A stretch of DNA of 16,545 nt from Armatimonadota bacterium (lineage in GTDB: Bacteria; Armatimonadota; Chthonomonadetes; Chthonomonadales; Chthonomonadaceae): contig JAPLCR010000642.1 of the NCBI GenBank assembly GCA_026392135.1, forward strand, positions 1 through 16,545, written 5' to 3'. The position numbers were made by a program, and so were the translations under genes. The notes beneath the pieces are model-generated. The model worked only from the letters and a program-made list of their open reading frames with translations, was not told the origin of the DNA and did no database searches. Shown piece by piece: positions 6,494-14,142 of the stretch (position 1 is the stretch's first letter; every line of letters begins with the position of its first letter).

Positions 6494-8140
6494 TTACGTG
6501 CTCAGATCACTTTTTGTGACAACTTCACGATGCTGGCGCGTTATTGCGATATGGGCTAGGGCGGCGGAGTGTTCCTCCGCAACTCTCTCTGCCTTCCACT
6601 TTAACTGCGCCGCCATCATTTCGAGAATCGCAGGAATGGCTTGCTCACCCTGGTCTTTGGTGAAGCCAAGAAGCGAGCGGCGTAGCAGGAAATCGTTGAG
6701 GGTTTGGGCTTGTTCAGCTTCGATTGCGTGGACGACCTGCGCCCTGATGTCAGGATAGTCTGGCGAGAGTGGTTTCGCCAGACTTGCATCGTATTCGATA
6801 CGATTGAGGATGGTGTAAGCCTCTGAGCCGTAGAGAGAGACGAGGTAGTCGGTCTGCGCTTGCGTTAGCCCATACTCGCTACCCGCTCTGCCCACCTCTG
6901 CTTTGAGGTTTTTTAGGTCGTTTCGTTCGCCGCCGGGTAATGGGATGGTGCCGGTATGCCCTTCCACCCTGTGCTTCAGCAGTTCACAGGCACGATTGAC
7001 AACCTCCTCCGCTATATCACGATAGGCGGTCAGTTTGCCCCCCAACACGGTTATCATACCCTCTAGCCCCTCGCCGTGAGTGTGGAGGAGTACGCCATGC
7101 TTGCGCGATACCGCCGATTCGCTTGCGCCAGGGCGGTTGTCGCGGACGAGGGCGCGTACACCGGCGTTCGTGAAGTAGACCTCCGACCAGTTGCTTTGCG
7201 GTAGGTATTCGCTTACCGTCTCTTGCAGATAGGCGATTTCGTCGCGGAGGGCGTGAACCGTATCGAGGTTTGTGTCAAAGTCGGTATCCGTGGTTCCTAT
7301 CCATGAGTAGCCGAGCCAAGGGATAGCGAACATCAGGCGTTTGTCCTTTTTGGAGAAGAGAACGAGCGCGTTTTTGTTGGCTAGCGGCGCGGCAAAATGA
7401 ATCCCCTTCGTTAGGCGGAGTTGCAGAGGCAGGGGCGTTTTCCACCCATTCAGGAGGCGGTCAACCCATGCTCCCGTCGCGTTGATGATTAGCCGTCCGC
7501 GAAACTCTAGTTCCTCGCCTGTCAGCCTGTTTCGCACCCTCACACCGTAGATTCTCCCCTCCGTGCCCCTCAGTGTATCTACTACCTCTGTGTGGTTGAA
7601 GACAACTGCGCCGTCTCGTTGCGCGGAGAGGATATTGTCGAGGCAGAGGCGTTCCGGAAAAGCCACTTGACAGTCGTAGTACATCGCGGCACCTTGCAAG
7701 CCCTTTGCTTGCAGCCCTTGTTCCATCTCTAAGGTTTCGGTGCGGGTGAGGTAGCGGTGATTGGGGAGCGTTTTATCATAGGAGAGTAGGTCGTAGAGGA
7801 GCATACCAACGCGCACTTTAAGCCGATAGAAGAGCGAACAGCGATAGAAAGGCAGGATAAAGGGAAGCGGCTGAACGCGGTGGGGTGCGATTTTGAGCAG
7901 GATTTCGCGCTCTTTGAGGTCTTGGCGCACTAGACCGAAGTCGAGCATTTCAAGATAGCGCAGCCCTCCGTGAATGAGGCGCGTGGAGCGGGAGGTGGTG
8001 CCGTAGCCGTAGTCTTCGCGCTCGAAGAGGGCAACTTTTAGCCCGCGCTGGGCGCAGTCCCGCGCTATCCCGCTCCCAACTATCCCGCCGCCGATTATGA
8101 TAACGTCGTAGGTTTCAGATTGATTTGGAAGCGAAGTCAT
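6494..8140 (-). CDS. glpD: FAD-dependent (aerobic-type) glycerol-3-phosphate dehydrogenase
   Basis: GlpD oxidises sn-glycerol-3-phosphate to dihydroxyacetone phosphate at the membrane and passes electrons to quinones. The 548 residues fit GlpD of Gram-positive type. The FAD motif IIIGGGIVGSGIARDCA starts at about residue 14. It is followed by TTSRSTRLIHGGLRYLE, TGAWVDRL, WIGTTDTDFD, NAGVRALVRDNRPG and GGKLTAYRDIAEEVV, all typical. A C-terminal helical domain covers about 400-548. The ATG at 8138-8140 has no clear SD. The upstream 409 bp includes a large palindromic element, which may affect expression. Together with glpK upstream on the same strand it completes glycerol use; the 409-bp gap suggests its own promoter or regulation. 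Confidence 0.95.
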   Translation of the reverse strand: MTSLPNQSETYDVIIIGGGIVGSGIARDCAQRGLKVALFEREDYGYGTTSRSTRLIHGGLRYLEMLDFGLVRQDLKEREILLKIAPHRVQPLPFILPFYRCSLFYRLKVRVGMLLYDLLSYDKTLPNHRYLTRTETLEMEQGLQAKGLQGAAMYYDCQVAFPERLCLDNILSAQRDGAVVFNHTEVVDTLRGTEGRIYGVRVRNRLTGEELEFRGRLIINATGAWVDRLLNGWKTPLPLQLRLTKGIHFAAPLANKNALVLFSKKDKRLMFAIPWLGYSWIGTTDTDFDTNLDTVHALRDEIAYLQETVSEYLPQSNWSEVYFTNAGVRALVRDNRPGASESAVSRKHGVLLHTHGEGLEGMITVLGGKLTAYRDIAEEVVNRACELLKHRVEGHTGTIPLPGGERNDLKNLKAEVGRAGSEYGLTQAQTDYLVSLYGSEAYTILNRIEYDASLAKPLSPDYPDIRAQVVHAIEAEQAQTLNDFLLRRSLLGFTKDQGEQAIPAILEMMAAQLKWKAERVAEEHSAALAHIAITRQHREVVTKSDLST

Positions 8141-8215
8141 AAGGTCTATTTCATCTGGGTGTGTTTCATTGGAGTTGAGGGAGTTGGGAGAGAGTAAACC
8201 CTCCCCCTGCGCTTA

Positions 8216-8452
8216 GCTCATTGGGGTATGTATGAGCGGGTTTGAGATATGGAAGGCTTTCGGACGGAGGTTGAAAACCTCCGTCTAAGAAGTGCAACCG
8301 TCTTTCAGACGGAGGAACGGTTGCGGATGGAAAGCCTGTCGCTATCTCGAAAGGCTGTCCGTCGTCGGATACCTGCGTCTGAAAGACGCTTGCTTTACCC
8401 AGACAGGGGTTTTCAACCCCTGACCCGAAGCGCTTTACATACCCCAATGAGC
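8216..8452. repeat. 237-bp palindromic element with 17-bp terminal inverted repeats
   Basis: The ends are a perfect 17-bp inverted repeat, GCTCATTGGGGTATGTA at 8216-8232 and its reverse complement at 8436-8452. Inside are hairpins with three-base loops. These are 8263-8285 (10-bp stem, loop GAA), 8298-8312 (6-bp stem CCGTCT, loop TTC), 8375-8389 (6-bp stem GCGTCT, loop GAA) and 8404-8422 (8-bp stem CAGGGGTT, loop TTC). GCAACCGT at 8294-8301 also pairs with 8317-8324, competing with the second hairpin. A longer stem with two mismatches pairs 8329-8340 with 8349-8360. It contains no transposase. It could be a MITE/REP-like mobile element or a structured RNA. Confidence 0.7.
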
Positions 8453-8532
8453 CTGCTTCAACGTATTGACTTGAGTGATGAGTACCTCCAAATTGGTTCT
8501 GTCGGGTATTTGCGAAATATGCAGGTTCCGCT

Positions 8533-8549
8533 TAACAGGCTACCTGTTA
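8533..8549 (-). terminator. Short hairpin directly after the oxidoreductase stop
   Basis: TAACAGG (8533-8539) pairs with CCTGTTA (8543-8549) around a 3-nt loop. It begins the base after the TGA of the minus-strand gene, and outer GCTT/AAGC arms can extend it across a bulge. No T-run follows, so it is only a weak terminator candidate. Confidence 0.35.
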
Positions 8550-9617
8550 TCAAGCCGAGCGGTGCTTGCCCATTGCCCCCTGCTCCACCATCTCTTCTAG
8601 TCCATTTCCTTCATAGGTCAGGGGCATATTGACACGTCCGCGATACACACTGCTGTAGTAGGCGGCGAATATCAGCTCTGTATGTCGGATGGCATTTTCG
8701 GCAGAAAGCATCGGTTTGTAGCCCGGTTCGTCCAGAGCACGTATGACATCCGCGCAGGCGCGGTCAATGGACACCTCATCGTGCAAGCCCTCTTTGCTCT
8801 CTATTACGCGCCAATCCGAGTCGCCTGATAGGCGGACACGGAGGGTAGGGCGACTGTATAGTAGCTCCAGCATTCCTGTTGAGCCAGTGACGCGAAACGC
8901 GCAGTCCCATTTCGCCTCATGCCCCATGATCATTAAGCCACGCACTCCGTTCGCCCATTTGTAATGACAGATAGACTGGTCTTCTGCCAACGCGCCAAAA
9001 ATGCGGCGGTCTTCGCGACAGTCTAGTTGCCCTATCACCCACTCTATGGGGGCTTCCTGATTGAAGAACTGCATCATGTCTAGCCAGTGAGTCCCTGTAT
9101 CGAACAGGTCGTTGCACTGCGCTTCGATACGTAAGAGTTCGCCCAACTCGCCATTGTGAATCATCTTCGCGGCTATCTGGATAGGCTCAAGAAAGCGCCT
9201 CTGATGGTTGAAGGTGAGGATGGTTCCGCTCGCCTCAGCGGCGGCTTTCACGCGCTTCGCGTCTGCCCACGTCATTGCCATCGGCTTTTCGCAGTGGATA
9301 GCGCGAACACCTGCCTCACAAGCCGCGACGGTCATTTCGGCATGAAGGTGGGGCCAGACAGTGATGCTGAGTATATCTGGTTTCGCCTCCTTGAGTAGGT
9401 CACGGTAGTCGTGATAGATAGCGGCGTTCTCTCGGTAATCGGCTAAGAACGCACGGGCATGGTCGTCGTCAATATCGGCGATAGCGGAGAGCCTGACCCG
9501 CCCGCTGGCTTGGAAGCTCTTGTAATGGCTGTGCGCCATGCCGAATCCTGTCGCACCCTCCGAACCACGCGGACGACCTGTGCCAATGATGGCGTGACGA
9601 TACTGAATAGTGTTCAT
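8550..9617 (-). CDS. Gfo/Idh/MocA-family NAD(P)-dependent oxidoreductase
   Basis: The protein has 355 residues: an N-terminal Rossmann domain and a C-terminal substrate domain. Family members oxidise or reduce sugars, inositols and sugar acids in the cytoplasm. The diagnostic HCEKPMAM (Lys at about 111) and GTHWLDMMQFF (His about 177, Asp about 180) are present, supporting an active enzyme. The usual GxGxxG loop is stretched: IIGTG is followed by RPRGSEGATGFGMAH, about ten extra residues, before the helix. The ATG at 9615-9617 lacks an obvious SD. It lies 199 bp downstream of glpK on the same strand and upstream of glpD, which suggests a place in the same catabolic module. The substrate cannot be read from the sequence. 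Confidence 0.88.
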   Translation of the reverse strand: MNTIQYRHAIIGTGRPRGSEGATGFGMAHSHYKSFQASGRVRLSAIADIDDDHARAFLADYRENAAIYHDYRDLLKEAKPDILSITVWPHLHAEMTVAACEAGVRAIHCEKPMAMTWADAKRVKAAAEASGTILTFNHQRRFLEPIQIAAKMIHNGELGELLRIEAQCNDLFDTGTHWLDMMQFFNQEAPIEWVIGQLDCREDRRIFGALAEDQSICHYKWANGVRGLMIMGHEAKWDCAFRVTGSTGMLELLYSRPTLRVRLSGDSDWRVIESKEGLHDEVSIDRACADVIRALDEPGYKPMLSAENAIRHTELIFAAYYSSVYRGRVNMPLTYEGNGLEEMVEQGAMGKHRSA

Positions 9618-9816
9618 AGTGCTACGGGCAGGAGACCCCAGACTTTTGCCGAGAGGGGGAACCTTGCCTCACTCCTTTATGTTTTTAGAATATCAGTCTC
9701 TTGTGTTGAATGCGCCTACTGTATTAGAGAATACCCTAATCCTAAAAGGACGCGCCGTTGGTGCGCTGAACTCGCTATCGCAACAGGGTCAGGACTAGGA
9801 AAGGGTGAAACGAAAA

Positions 9817-11307
9817 CTACTCTGTCCAGTTGCGGGCACGTTCGACAGCGCGATGCCAACCCCGCATACGTGAGTCGCGCTCATCGGCGGTGGTGGTTGG
9901 CTCGAAGACGCGCTCCGCGCTCCACTGCCCCCCAATCTCATCCGTATCTTTCCAGAAGCCCACCGCCAACCCCGCAAGGTAGCCTGCGCCAAGGGCAGTT
10001 GTTTCGGTGACGGAGGGACGCACGACGGGTATACCGAGAATGTCGGCTTGGAGTTGTAGAAGAAGGTTGTTGCGGGTCATACCCCCGTCTACGCGCAGTT
10101 CTGTGAGGGGCTGTGCGGAGTCCGCTTGCATCGCGTCCAGCACGTCGCGAGACTGATAGCAGACCGCTTCGAGGGTGGCGCGGGCGATATGAGCGCGGCT
10201 TGCACCCCGCGTCAACCCTAGTATCGCGCCCCGCGCATGAGCGTCCCAGTAGGGGGTTCCTAGCCCCACGAAGGCGGGAACGAAGTAGACACCGCCGTTA
10301 TCGGGAACGCTCGCCGCCAACGCCTCTATTTCGTGGGCGGAAGAGATGATTTGAAGTTCGTCCCGGAGCCACTGCACCGCCGCCCCCGTAATAAACACAC
10401 TTCCTTCAAGGGCGTAGGTTGTGGTATTACCGAGCCGCCATGCAAGCGTTGTGAGGAGACCGTTGGCGGAGGTTCGCGCCTCTGCGCCTGTGTTCAGCAG
10501 GAGAAAGGAGCCTGTGCCATAGGTGTTTTTCGCCATGCCGGGCAGGTGACAGGCTTGCCCGAACGTCGCCGCTTGCTGGTCTCCTGCCATGCCGCCAATG
10601 GGTATAGCGGCTCCAAATAAGGATACGTTTGTATCACCGAAAAAGTCGCTGTTGGGTTTGATTTCTGGGAAGAGTGAGCGCGGAATTTGCAGAATGGCGA
10701 GGAGTTCGTCGTCCCAATCGAGCGTGTGGATATTGAAGAGCAGGGTGCGTGAGGCGTTGGATACGTCTGTTGCATGAACCCTACCCCCCGTTAGCCTCCA
10801 CAACAGAAAGGAGTCTACTGTTCCGAAAGCTATCTCCCCCCGCTCTGCGCGTTCACGTAGCCCCGCGATGTTGTCGAGCATCCAGCGAATTTTTGTGCCG
10901 GAAAAGTAGGGGTCGAGGGGTAGCCCCGTCTTGTTGCGGAAGAGGTCAGCGTACCCCTGCATTGCTATCTGTTCGCAGAGGGGTGACGTGCGTCTGTCTT
11001 GCCATACAATCGCGTTTCCGACACTCTCTCCTGTGCGCTTATCCCAGAGGAGAGTGGTCTCGCGTTGATTGGTTATACCGATAGCGGCGATTTCGTTCGC
11101 GCTGACCTGCTTACTTTGCAGGAGGTGCTGGGCGACTCCGAGTTGCGACTCCCAAATCGCTTCGGGGTTATGCTCCACCCATCCGGGTTGCGGATAGATT
11201 TGCGGATACTCCGCCTGCTCTGAGCCACAGACTCGCCCCGCAGAATCGAACAGAATAGCGCGGGAGCTGGTCGTCCCTTGATCTAACGCAAGTATGTACG
11301 AAGCCAC
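9817..11307 (-). CDS. glpK: Glycerol kinase GlpK
   Basis: GlpK phosphorylates glycerol with ATP to sn-glycerol-3-phosphate in the cytoplasm. At 496 residues it has full family length. The N-terminal phosphate-binding motif DQGTTSSRA begins at residue 9. VWQDRRTS, NASRTLLFN, GMAGDQQAATFGQ (with the expected catalytic Asp), KNTYGTGSFLLLNTG and DGGMTRNNLLLQLQADI follow in order, all characteristic of GlpK rather than other FGGY kinases. The start is GTG at 11305-11307. AGGAG at 11318-11314 lies 6 nt before it and overlaps the TAG of the upstream GH78-like gene. That places glpK in an operon with the GH78-like and PhyH genes. No facilitator gene glpF is in the window. Confidence 0.96.
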   Translation of the reverse strand: MASYILALDQGTTSSRAILFDSAGRVCGSEQAEYPQIYPQPGWVEHNPEAIWESQLGVAQHLLQSKQVSANEIAAIGITNQRETTLLWDKRTGESVGNAIVWQDRRTSPLCEQIAMQGYADLFRNKTGLPLDPYFSGTKIRWMLDNIAGLRERAERGEIAFGTVDSFLLWRLTGGRVHATDVSNASRTLLFNIHTLDWDDELLAILQIPRSLFPEIKPNSDFFGDTNVSLFGAAIPIGGMAGDQQAATFGQACHLPGMAKNTYGTGSFLLLNTGAEARTSANGLLTTLAWRLGNTTTYALEGSVFITGAAVQWLRDELQIISSAHEIEALAASVPDNGGVYFVPAFVGLGTPYWDAHARGAILGLTRGASRAHIARATLEAVCYQSRDVLDAMQADSAQPLTELRVDGGMTRNNLLLQLQADILGIPVVRPSVTETTALGAGYLAGLAVGFWKDTDEIGGQWSAERVFEPTTTADERDSRMRGWHRAVERARNWTE

Positions 11308-11316
11308 TTTTCTCTC

Positions 11317-12936
11317 CTATGCTCTTTTTACCCCGTTTGGCAACTGGAGGTCGGTTTTAATACTTCCATCTGCCTGTTTCTTGTGGGAGACTCGAATCAC
11401 GCCATGAGGAGTAGGTATGGTTCCCTTTGCATACTCCAAGCCTGCAAGCTGAGGGCGGACGTGAACCGTTTTGAAGCCAGGTGAGGCAGGAGTTACGCCA
11501 AGGACGTGTTCGGTAAGCCATGCTGTTGGTCCAGAAGCCCAGCCGTGACAGAGGCTGTGCCGCAGGCTCTTATAGCACCAGTTTCCGAAGTCTGCGTGGA
11601 TGTCCTTTTTGCCGGGTGTAGGGAGTTCATCGAGGTGGGTAGAGTTCTCTATCCAGTCTAGCTCGAAGCCCTCCCAGAAGGTGGTAGCACCTACATCGAG
11701 CATTCCGCCCCAGTAGTGCCTTATCAGGTCAAGACAACCTGTGTGGTCTCCAGCAAGAGCACGTGCTTGGAGAATGTAGTAGCCATAAAAGGTGGAGATA
11801 CCACGGTAGGGATCTTGTGAGAGCAGATTGGCGTTGGTGGCGTGCGCGTCTTTCATTTCGGCTAGCACGGCGAGCGCGTTCGCCTGTTTGCTAAGGCTGG
11901 GAGCGCGGTGGGATAACGCGGCGAGGTGGGCACTCGCTTCCGCTTTCGCGGCACTTGCTCCTTCACCCAGAACTTTGCAGAGGCTTGCACCTGCCTTGAG
12001 AGCTAATACAACAAGGGCTTGCAGTCCTGCATCGATGGCGGTGGGGTCTTCACTGGTGGGCCACTCCAGAAAACGCCCGCCATCTAATTTTTCGCGCCCG
12101 TCGTTCGTCATGCGCGATTCCACCAGCTCCAGTAGCCCTTTCAGGTATGTTTTCTGCTCTTTGAGGTAGGCTAGGTTGCCGTGATAGCGATACCAGTCGT
12201 ACTGAAGCAGTATCCACCAGAGGGAGTAGGAGGAGATTCCGTTCATCCAGTTGGGAAGTGGAGTTCTGTCGCGCACGTAGTCGAGGCTCTGCGGTACGAT
12301 TTCGTGTCCGCCAAAGACGGTGCCAATGACCATTGCTTCGGGGTGCAGGTCGCCAATCCAGACAAGCCTGTCTCGCTTGATTCCGTCCCATACGTGGTCT
12401 TGCATACAGAGGTGTGTTGTGTGCGCCCCTGTGAGCCAGATTTTGTTGAGTCGTGCGTCGTTGCACTCGAACGAGCCGAGGTACGGTAGGTCGCGGTAGA
12501 TATAGATAGCATGGATTTGACGCAACGTCATGGAGCCTTCGGTATCAAGAAGGTCTACTCGCGCAAACCGAAAGCCCGTCAGCCCGATTTCGGTATGCCC
12601 CATCCATGCTGCCCGCGCCGTAAAGTCGTGTAGGGTGTGGTCATTGTTCGGCTCTCCCATCGCTTCGCTTGCAGACTCGCCGAATCGGACTCGGATATGC
12701 GCGGGCTTACCGCTACTGGTGGTGGGAACGTCTAGTCGTAGAGAGCCGTGCAACTCCTTGCCGAAATCGAGAAGAACGGACGCCATTTTGCCGTCTTTGG
12801 CAGGTTGCATGTGGCAGGTAGCCTCGTCCTCTTTCAAAAGGTTTTCAGGGTGTTCCACTCCTGTGCCTGATGTCCAGAGTATGCGTGTGGGCAGTAGAAA
12901 GCGGCGCACACGGGGGTCTAAGCGTCCTTCGTTCAT
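11317..12936 (-). CDS. GH78/alpha-L-rhamnosidase-like (alpha/alpha)6-barrel protein
   Basis: The likely start is the ATG at 12934-12936, giving 539 residues. GGGAG sits 5 nt upstream and the ATG overlaps the phyH stop as ATGA. An ATG 12 nt earlier has no SD. An N-terminal beta-sandwich segment (about 1-150) is followed by a six-hairpin barrel and a C-terminal beta domain. Landmarks are DGIKRDRLVWIGD (about 184-196), GATTFWEGFE (about 416-425) and HGWASGPTAWLTEHVLGV (about 464-481), matching GH78 landmarks. The first motif normally reads DCPQRDERLGWTGD; here the Glu of DER, the usual acid position, is absent or shifted to Asp. The protein is compact compared with many GH78 enzymes and has no signal peptide, so it should act on imported substrate. 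It may not be a rhamnosidase. Confidence 0.82.
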   Translation of the reverse strand: MNEGRLDPRVRRFLLPTRILWTSGTGVEHPENLLKEDEATCHMQPAKDGKMASVLLDFGKELHGSLRLDVPTTSSGKPAHIRVRFGESASEAMGEPNNDHTLHDFTARAAWMGHTEIGLTGFRFARVDLLDTEGSMTLRQIHAIYIYRDLPYLGSFECNDARLNKIWLTGAHTTHLCMQDHVWDGIKRDRLVWIGDLHPEAMVIGTVFGGHEIVPQSLDYVRDRTPLPNWMNGISSYSLWWILLQYDWYRYHGNLAYLKEQKTYLKGLLELVESRMTNDGREKLDGGRFLEWPTSEDPTAIDAGLQALVVLALKAGASLCKVLGEGASAAKAEASAHLAALSHRAPSLSKQANALAVLAEMKDAHATNANLLSQDPYRGISTFYGYYILQARALAGDHTGCLDLIRHYWGGMLDVGATTFWEGFELDWIENSTHLDELPTPGKKDIHADFGNWCYKSLRHSLCHGWASGPTAWLTEHVLGVTPASPGFKTVHVRPQLAGLEYAKGTIPTPHGVIRVSHKKQADGSIKTDLQLPNGVKRA

Positions 12937-13760
12937 TTTTGCTCCCATGATTTATGCCAGATGAGGGGGGTGAGTGCGTCGTCATTGAAAACGTCGCCGG
13001 GCTTTAGTGCCTCGAAAACGTCGTCGGGTAGGATGTTCTTATTCACTCCGTTGAAGACGCTTCCATCGGGCATATAGCCGCAGGTCATGGCGCGTCGGGG
13101 GCGATTTGTCATATTTGCGCCTGCTCCGTGCGCGAGTAGCCCGTTGTGGAATACTGCTGAGCCAGCAGGGACTGGTACGGCGACGGATTCGATTTCGCGC
13201 CACTGTGGGTAGATTTTGAAGAGGTCGCTGATATTTTGCCCTATGCCGGAGTTTTGGAACGTGGCGGTCTTGTGACTGCCGGGGATGTACCACATACAGC
13301 CGTTGCCGAGAGTTGCGTCGTCGAGTGCCATCCATAGTGAGAGGCTATCACGATTAAAAAAAGACCAGTAGGGGTCATCAAGATGCCAACCTGTGGGGTT
13401 GCCAAAGGGGGGCTTGTAGAGGGCTTGGTCGTGCCAGATACGCATACCGTCTACTCCCGCCAGCGTCGCCGCGAGCTTGCCTAGCCTTGCATCGCAGATG
13501 AGTTCGCGCATTTCGGGGTGTATCTCGATGAGTTTGAGGCACTGGGTGAAGACGTTGGCATAGAAAGCGTCGGGGTCTGCTTGATTGTTGAGGGTGTGCG
13601 AGATATTGCCCTCTTTGCCTCCGCTGAGACGTAGGGAGACGGCTTCATCGGTTACGCGGCTCCATCGGGCTAGCTCGTCGGGAGTGAGAAAGCCTTCGAT
13701 GGCGAGGTAGCCGTTTTCACGGTAGAAGGCTATCTGCTCGGCACTGAGTTCGTGTTTCAT
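12933..13760 (-). CDS. PhyH-family Fe(II)/2-oxoglutarate-dependent dioxygenase
   Basis: The 275-residue protein belongs to the phytanoyl-CoA dioxygenase (PhyH) superfamily, which hydroxylates small molecules using O2 and 2-oxoglutarate. The iron-binding HxD is in GWHLDDPYW (about H126 and D128). The distal His and 2-oxoglutarate-binding Arg lie in HGAGANMTNRPRRA (about H211, R222 or R223). IPGSHK (about 159-164) is also typical. The N-terminus EQIAFYRENGYLAIEGFL is a standard PhyH opening. The ATG at 13758-13760 has a weak AAAGGT about 11 nt upstream. The stop overlaps the GH78-like start as ATGA, so it is the first gene of the operon leading to glpK. The physiological substrate is unknown; co-transcription suggests a glycoside or glycerol-containing compound. 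Confidence 0.9.
   Translation of the reverse strand: MKHELSAEQIAFYRENGYLAIEGFLTPDELARWSRVTDEAVSLRLSGGKEGNISHTLNNQADPDAFYANVFTQCLKLIEIHPEMRELICDARLGKLAATLAGVDGMRIWHDQALYKPPFGNPTGWHLDDPYWSFFNRDSLSLWMALDDATLGNGCMWYIPGSHKTATFQNSGIGQNISDLFKIYPQWREIESVAVPVPAGSAVFHNGLLAHGAGANMTNRPRRAMTCGYMPDGSVFNGVNKNILPDDVFEALKPGDVFNDDALTPLIWHKSWEQK
12942..12946 (-). promoter_or_regulatory. Shine-Dalgarno deciding the GH78-like start
   Basis: GGGAG on the minus strand lies 5 nt before the ATG at 12936-12934, within the last codons of the PhyH gene. It supports the ATGA-overlap start over the ATG at 12948, which would include this SD inside the coding sequence. Confidence 0.7.
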
Positions 13761-14142
13761 GGGTTGAAAATACCTTTAGTTTTTTTGGGGTGTGATGCTT
13801 GAGGGTAGTTTCGTGCTGAGAGGGGGGATTACCTTCTTGAATTTGTGAGTGTCTGTAGCCTTGCCGTGTCTCGCCCACGCAAGAAGAGAGGCATGAGTTG
13901 GTCGAAAAAAGGTAGCCAGCCCCTCACCTCGCTCAAAGTCGCAGAACTCAATGGGCAGTGGAGACAACTGTTTGCCGCATAAATCCATTCCCACTTTTTG
14001 GAGAGGAACAGAAAATTGCCAAAATATTCCACTTGTGACGGTACGTAGGGTGTTTTGTTGACGCTATAGTCACGCCTAGTTGATATCCTAACCTTGTAAC
14101 ATTCGCGTACTATAAATTCTCGACAAGCAAAGGGCAACATTG
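13761..14142. other. Divergent intergenic region between phyH and the beta-helix gene
   Basis: These 382 bp separate two divergent genes and must hold promoters for both. Minus-strand open frames here have no SD and no recognisable protein features, so I see no gene. On the plus strand there are candidate promoter elements (14058-14116). On the phyH side there is an AAAGGT and an A-rich run, but no convincing -10/-35 pair. Confidence 0.6.
14058..14116 (+). promoter_or_regulatory. Candidate promoter elements for the beta-helix gene
   Basis: TTGACG at 14058-14063 is followed after exactly 17 nt by TGATAT at 14081-14086, a fair -35 with a poor -10. A better -10-like TATAAA occurs at 14111-14116 but lacks a matching -35. 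AAAGGG 8 nt before the ATG at 14143 is the ribosome-binding site. Confidence 0.35.

Larger units (their letters stand above)
8141..8549. other. Gene-free stretch between glpD and the oxidoreductase gene
   Basis: No gene is supported in these 409 bp. Open frames on both strands cross the stretch but are created by the repeat structure. It contains a 237-bp palindromic element (8216-8452), a short hairpin directly after the upstream gene's stop (8533-8549), and the 75 bp before glpD. Those 75 bp must hold its start signals, but I see no clear SD or -10/-35 pair there. Confidence 0.7.

Noticed and set aside
8146..8169. Seven-codon open frame (MKHTQMK) just before glpD, as a possible leader peptide
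   Set aside because: No SD and no run of regulatory codons or attenuator hairpin between it and glpD; chance is sufficient.
8216..8452. CRISPR array interpretation of the repeated hairpins
   Set aside because: Units are inverted rather than direct, differ in length and have no regular spacers; no cas genes are nearby.
8166..8632. Open frames of about 93 and 127 codons on opposite strands across the palindromic element
   Set aside because: Both read through the same inverted-repeat structure, lack SD sites and have no family features; they are by-products of the repeat.
13776..14140. Two minus-strand open frames in the phyH/beta-helix spacer
   Set aside because: They overlap each other, have no SD, start at weak positions and show no recognisable protein pattern.
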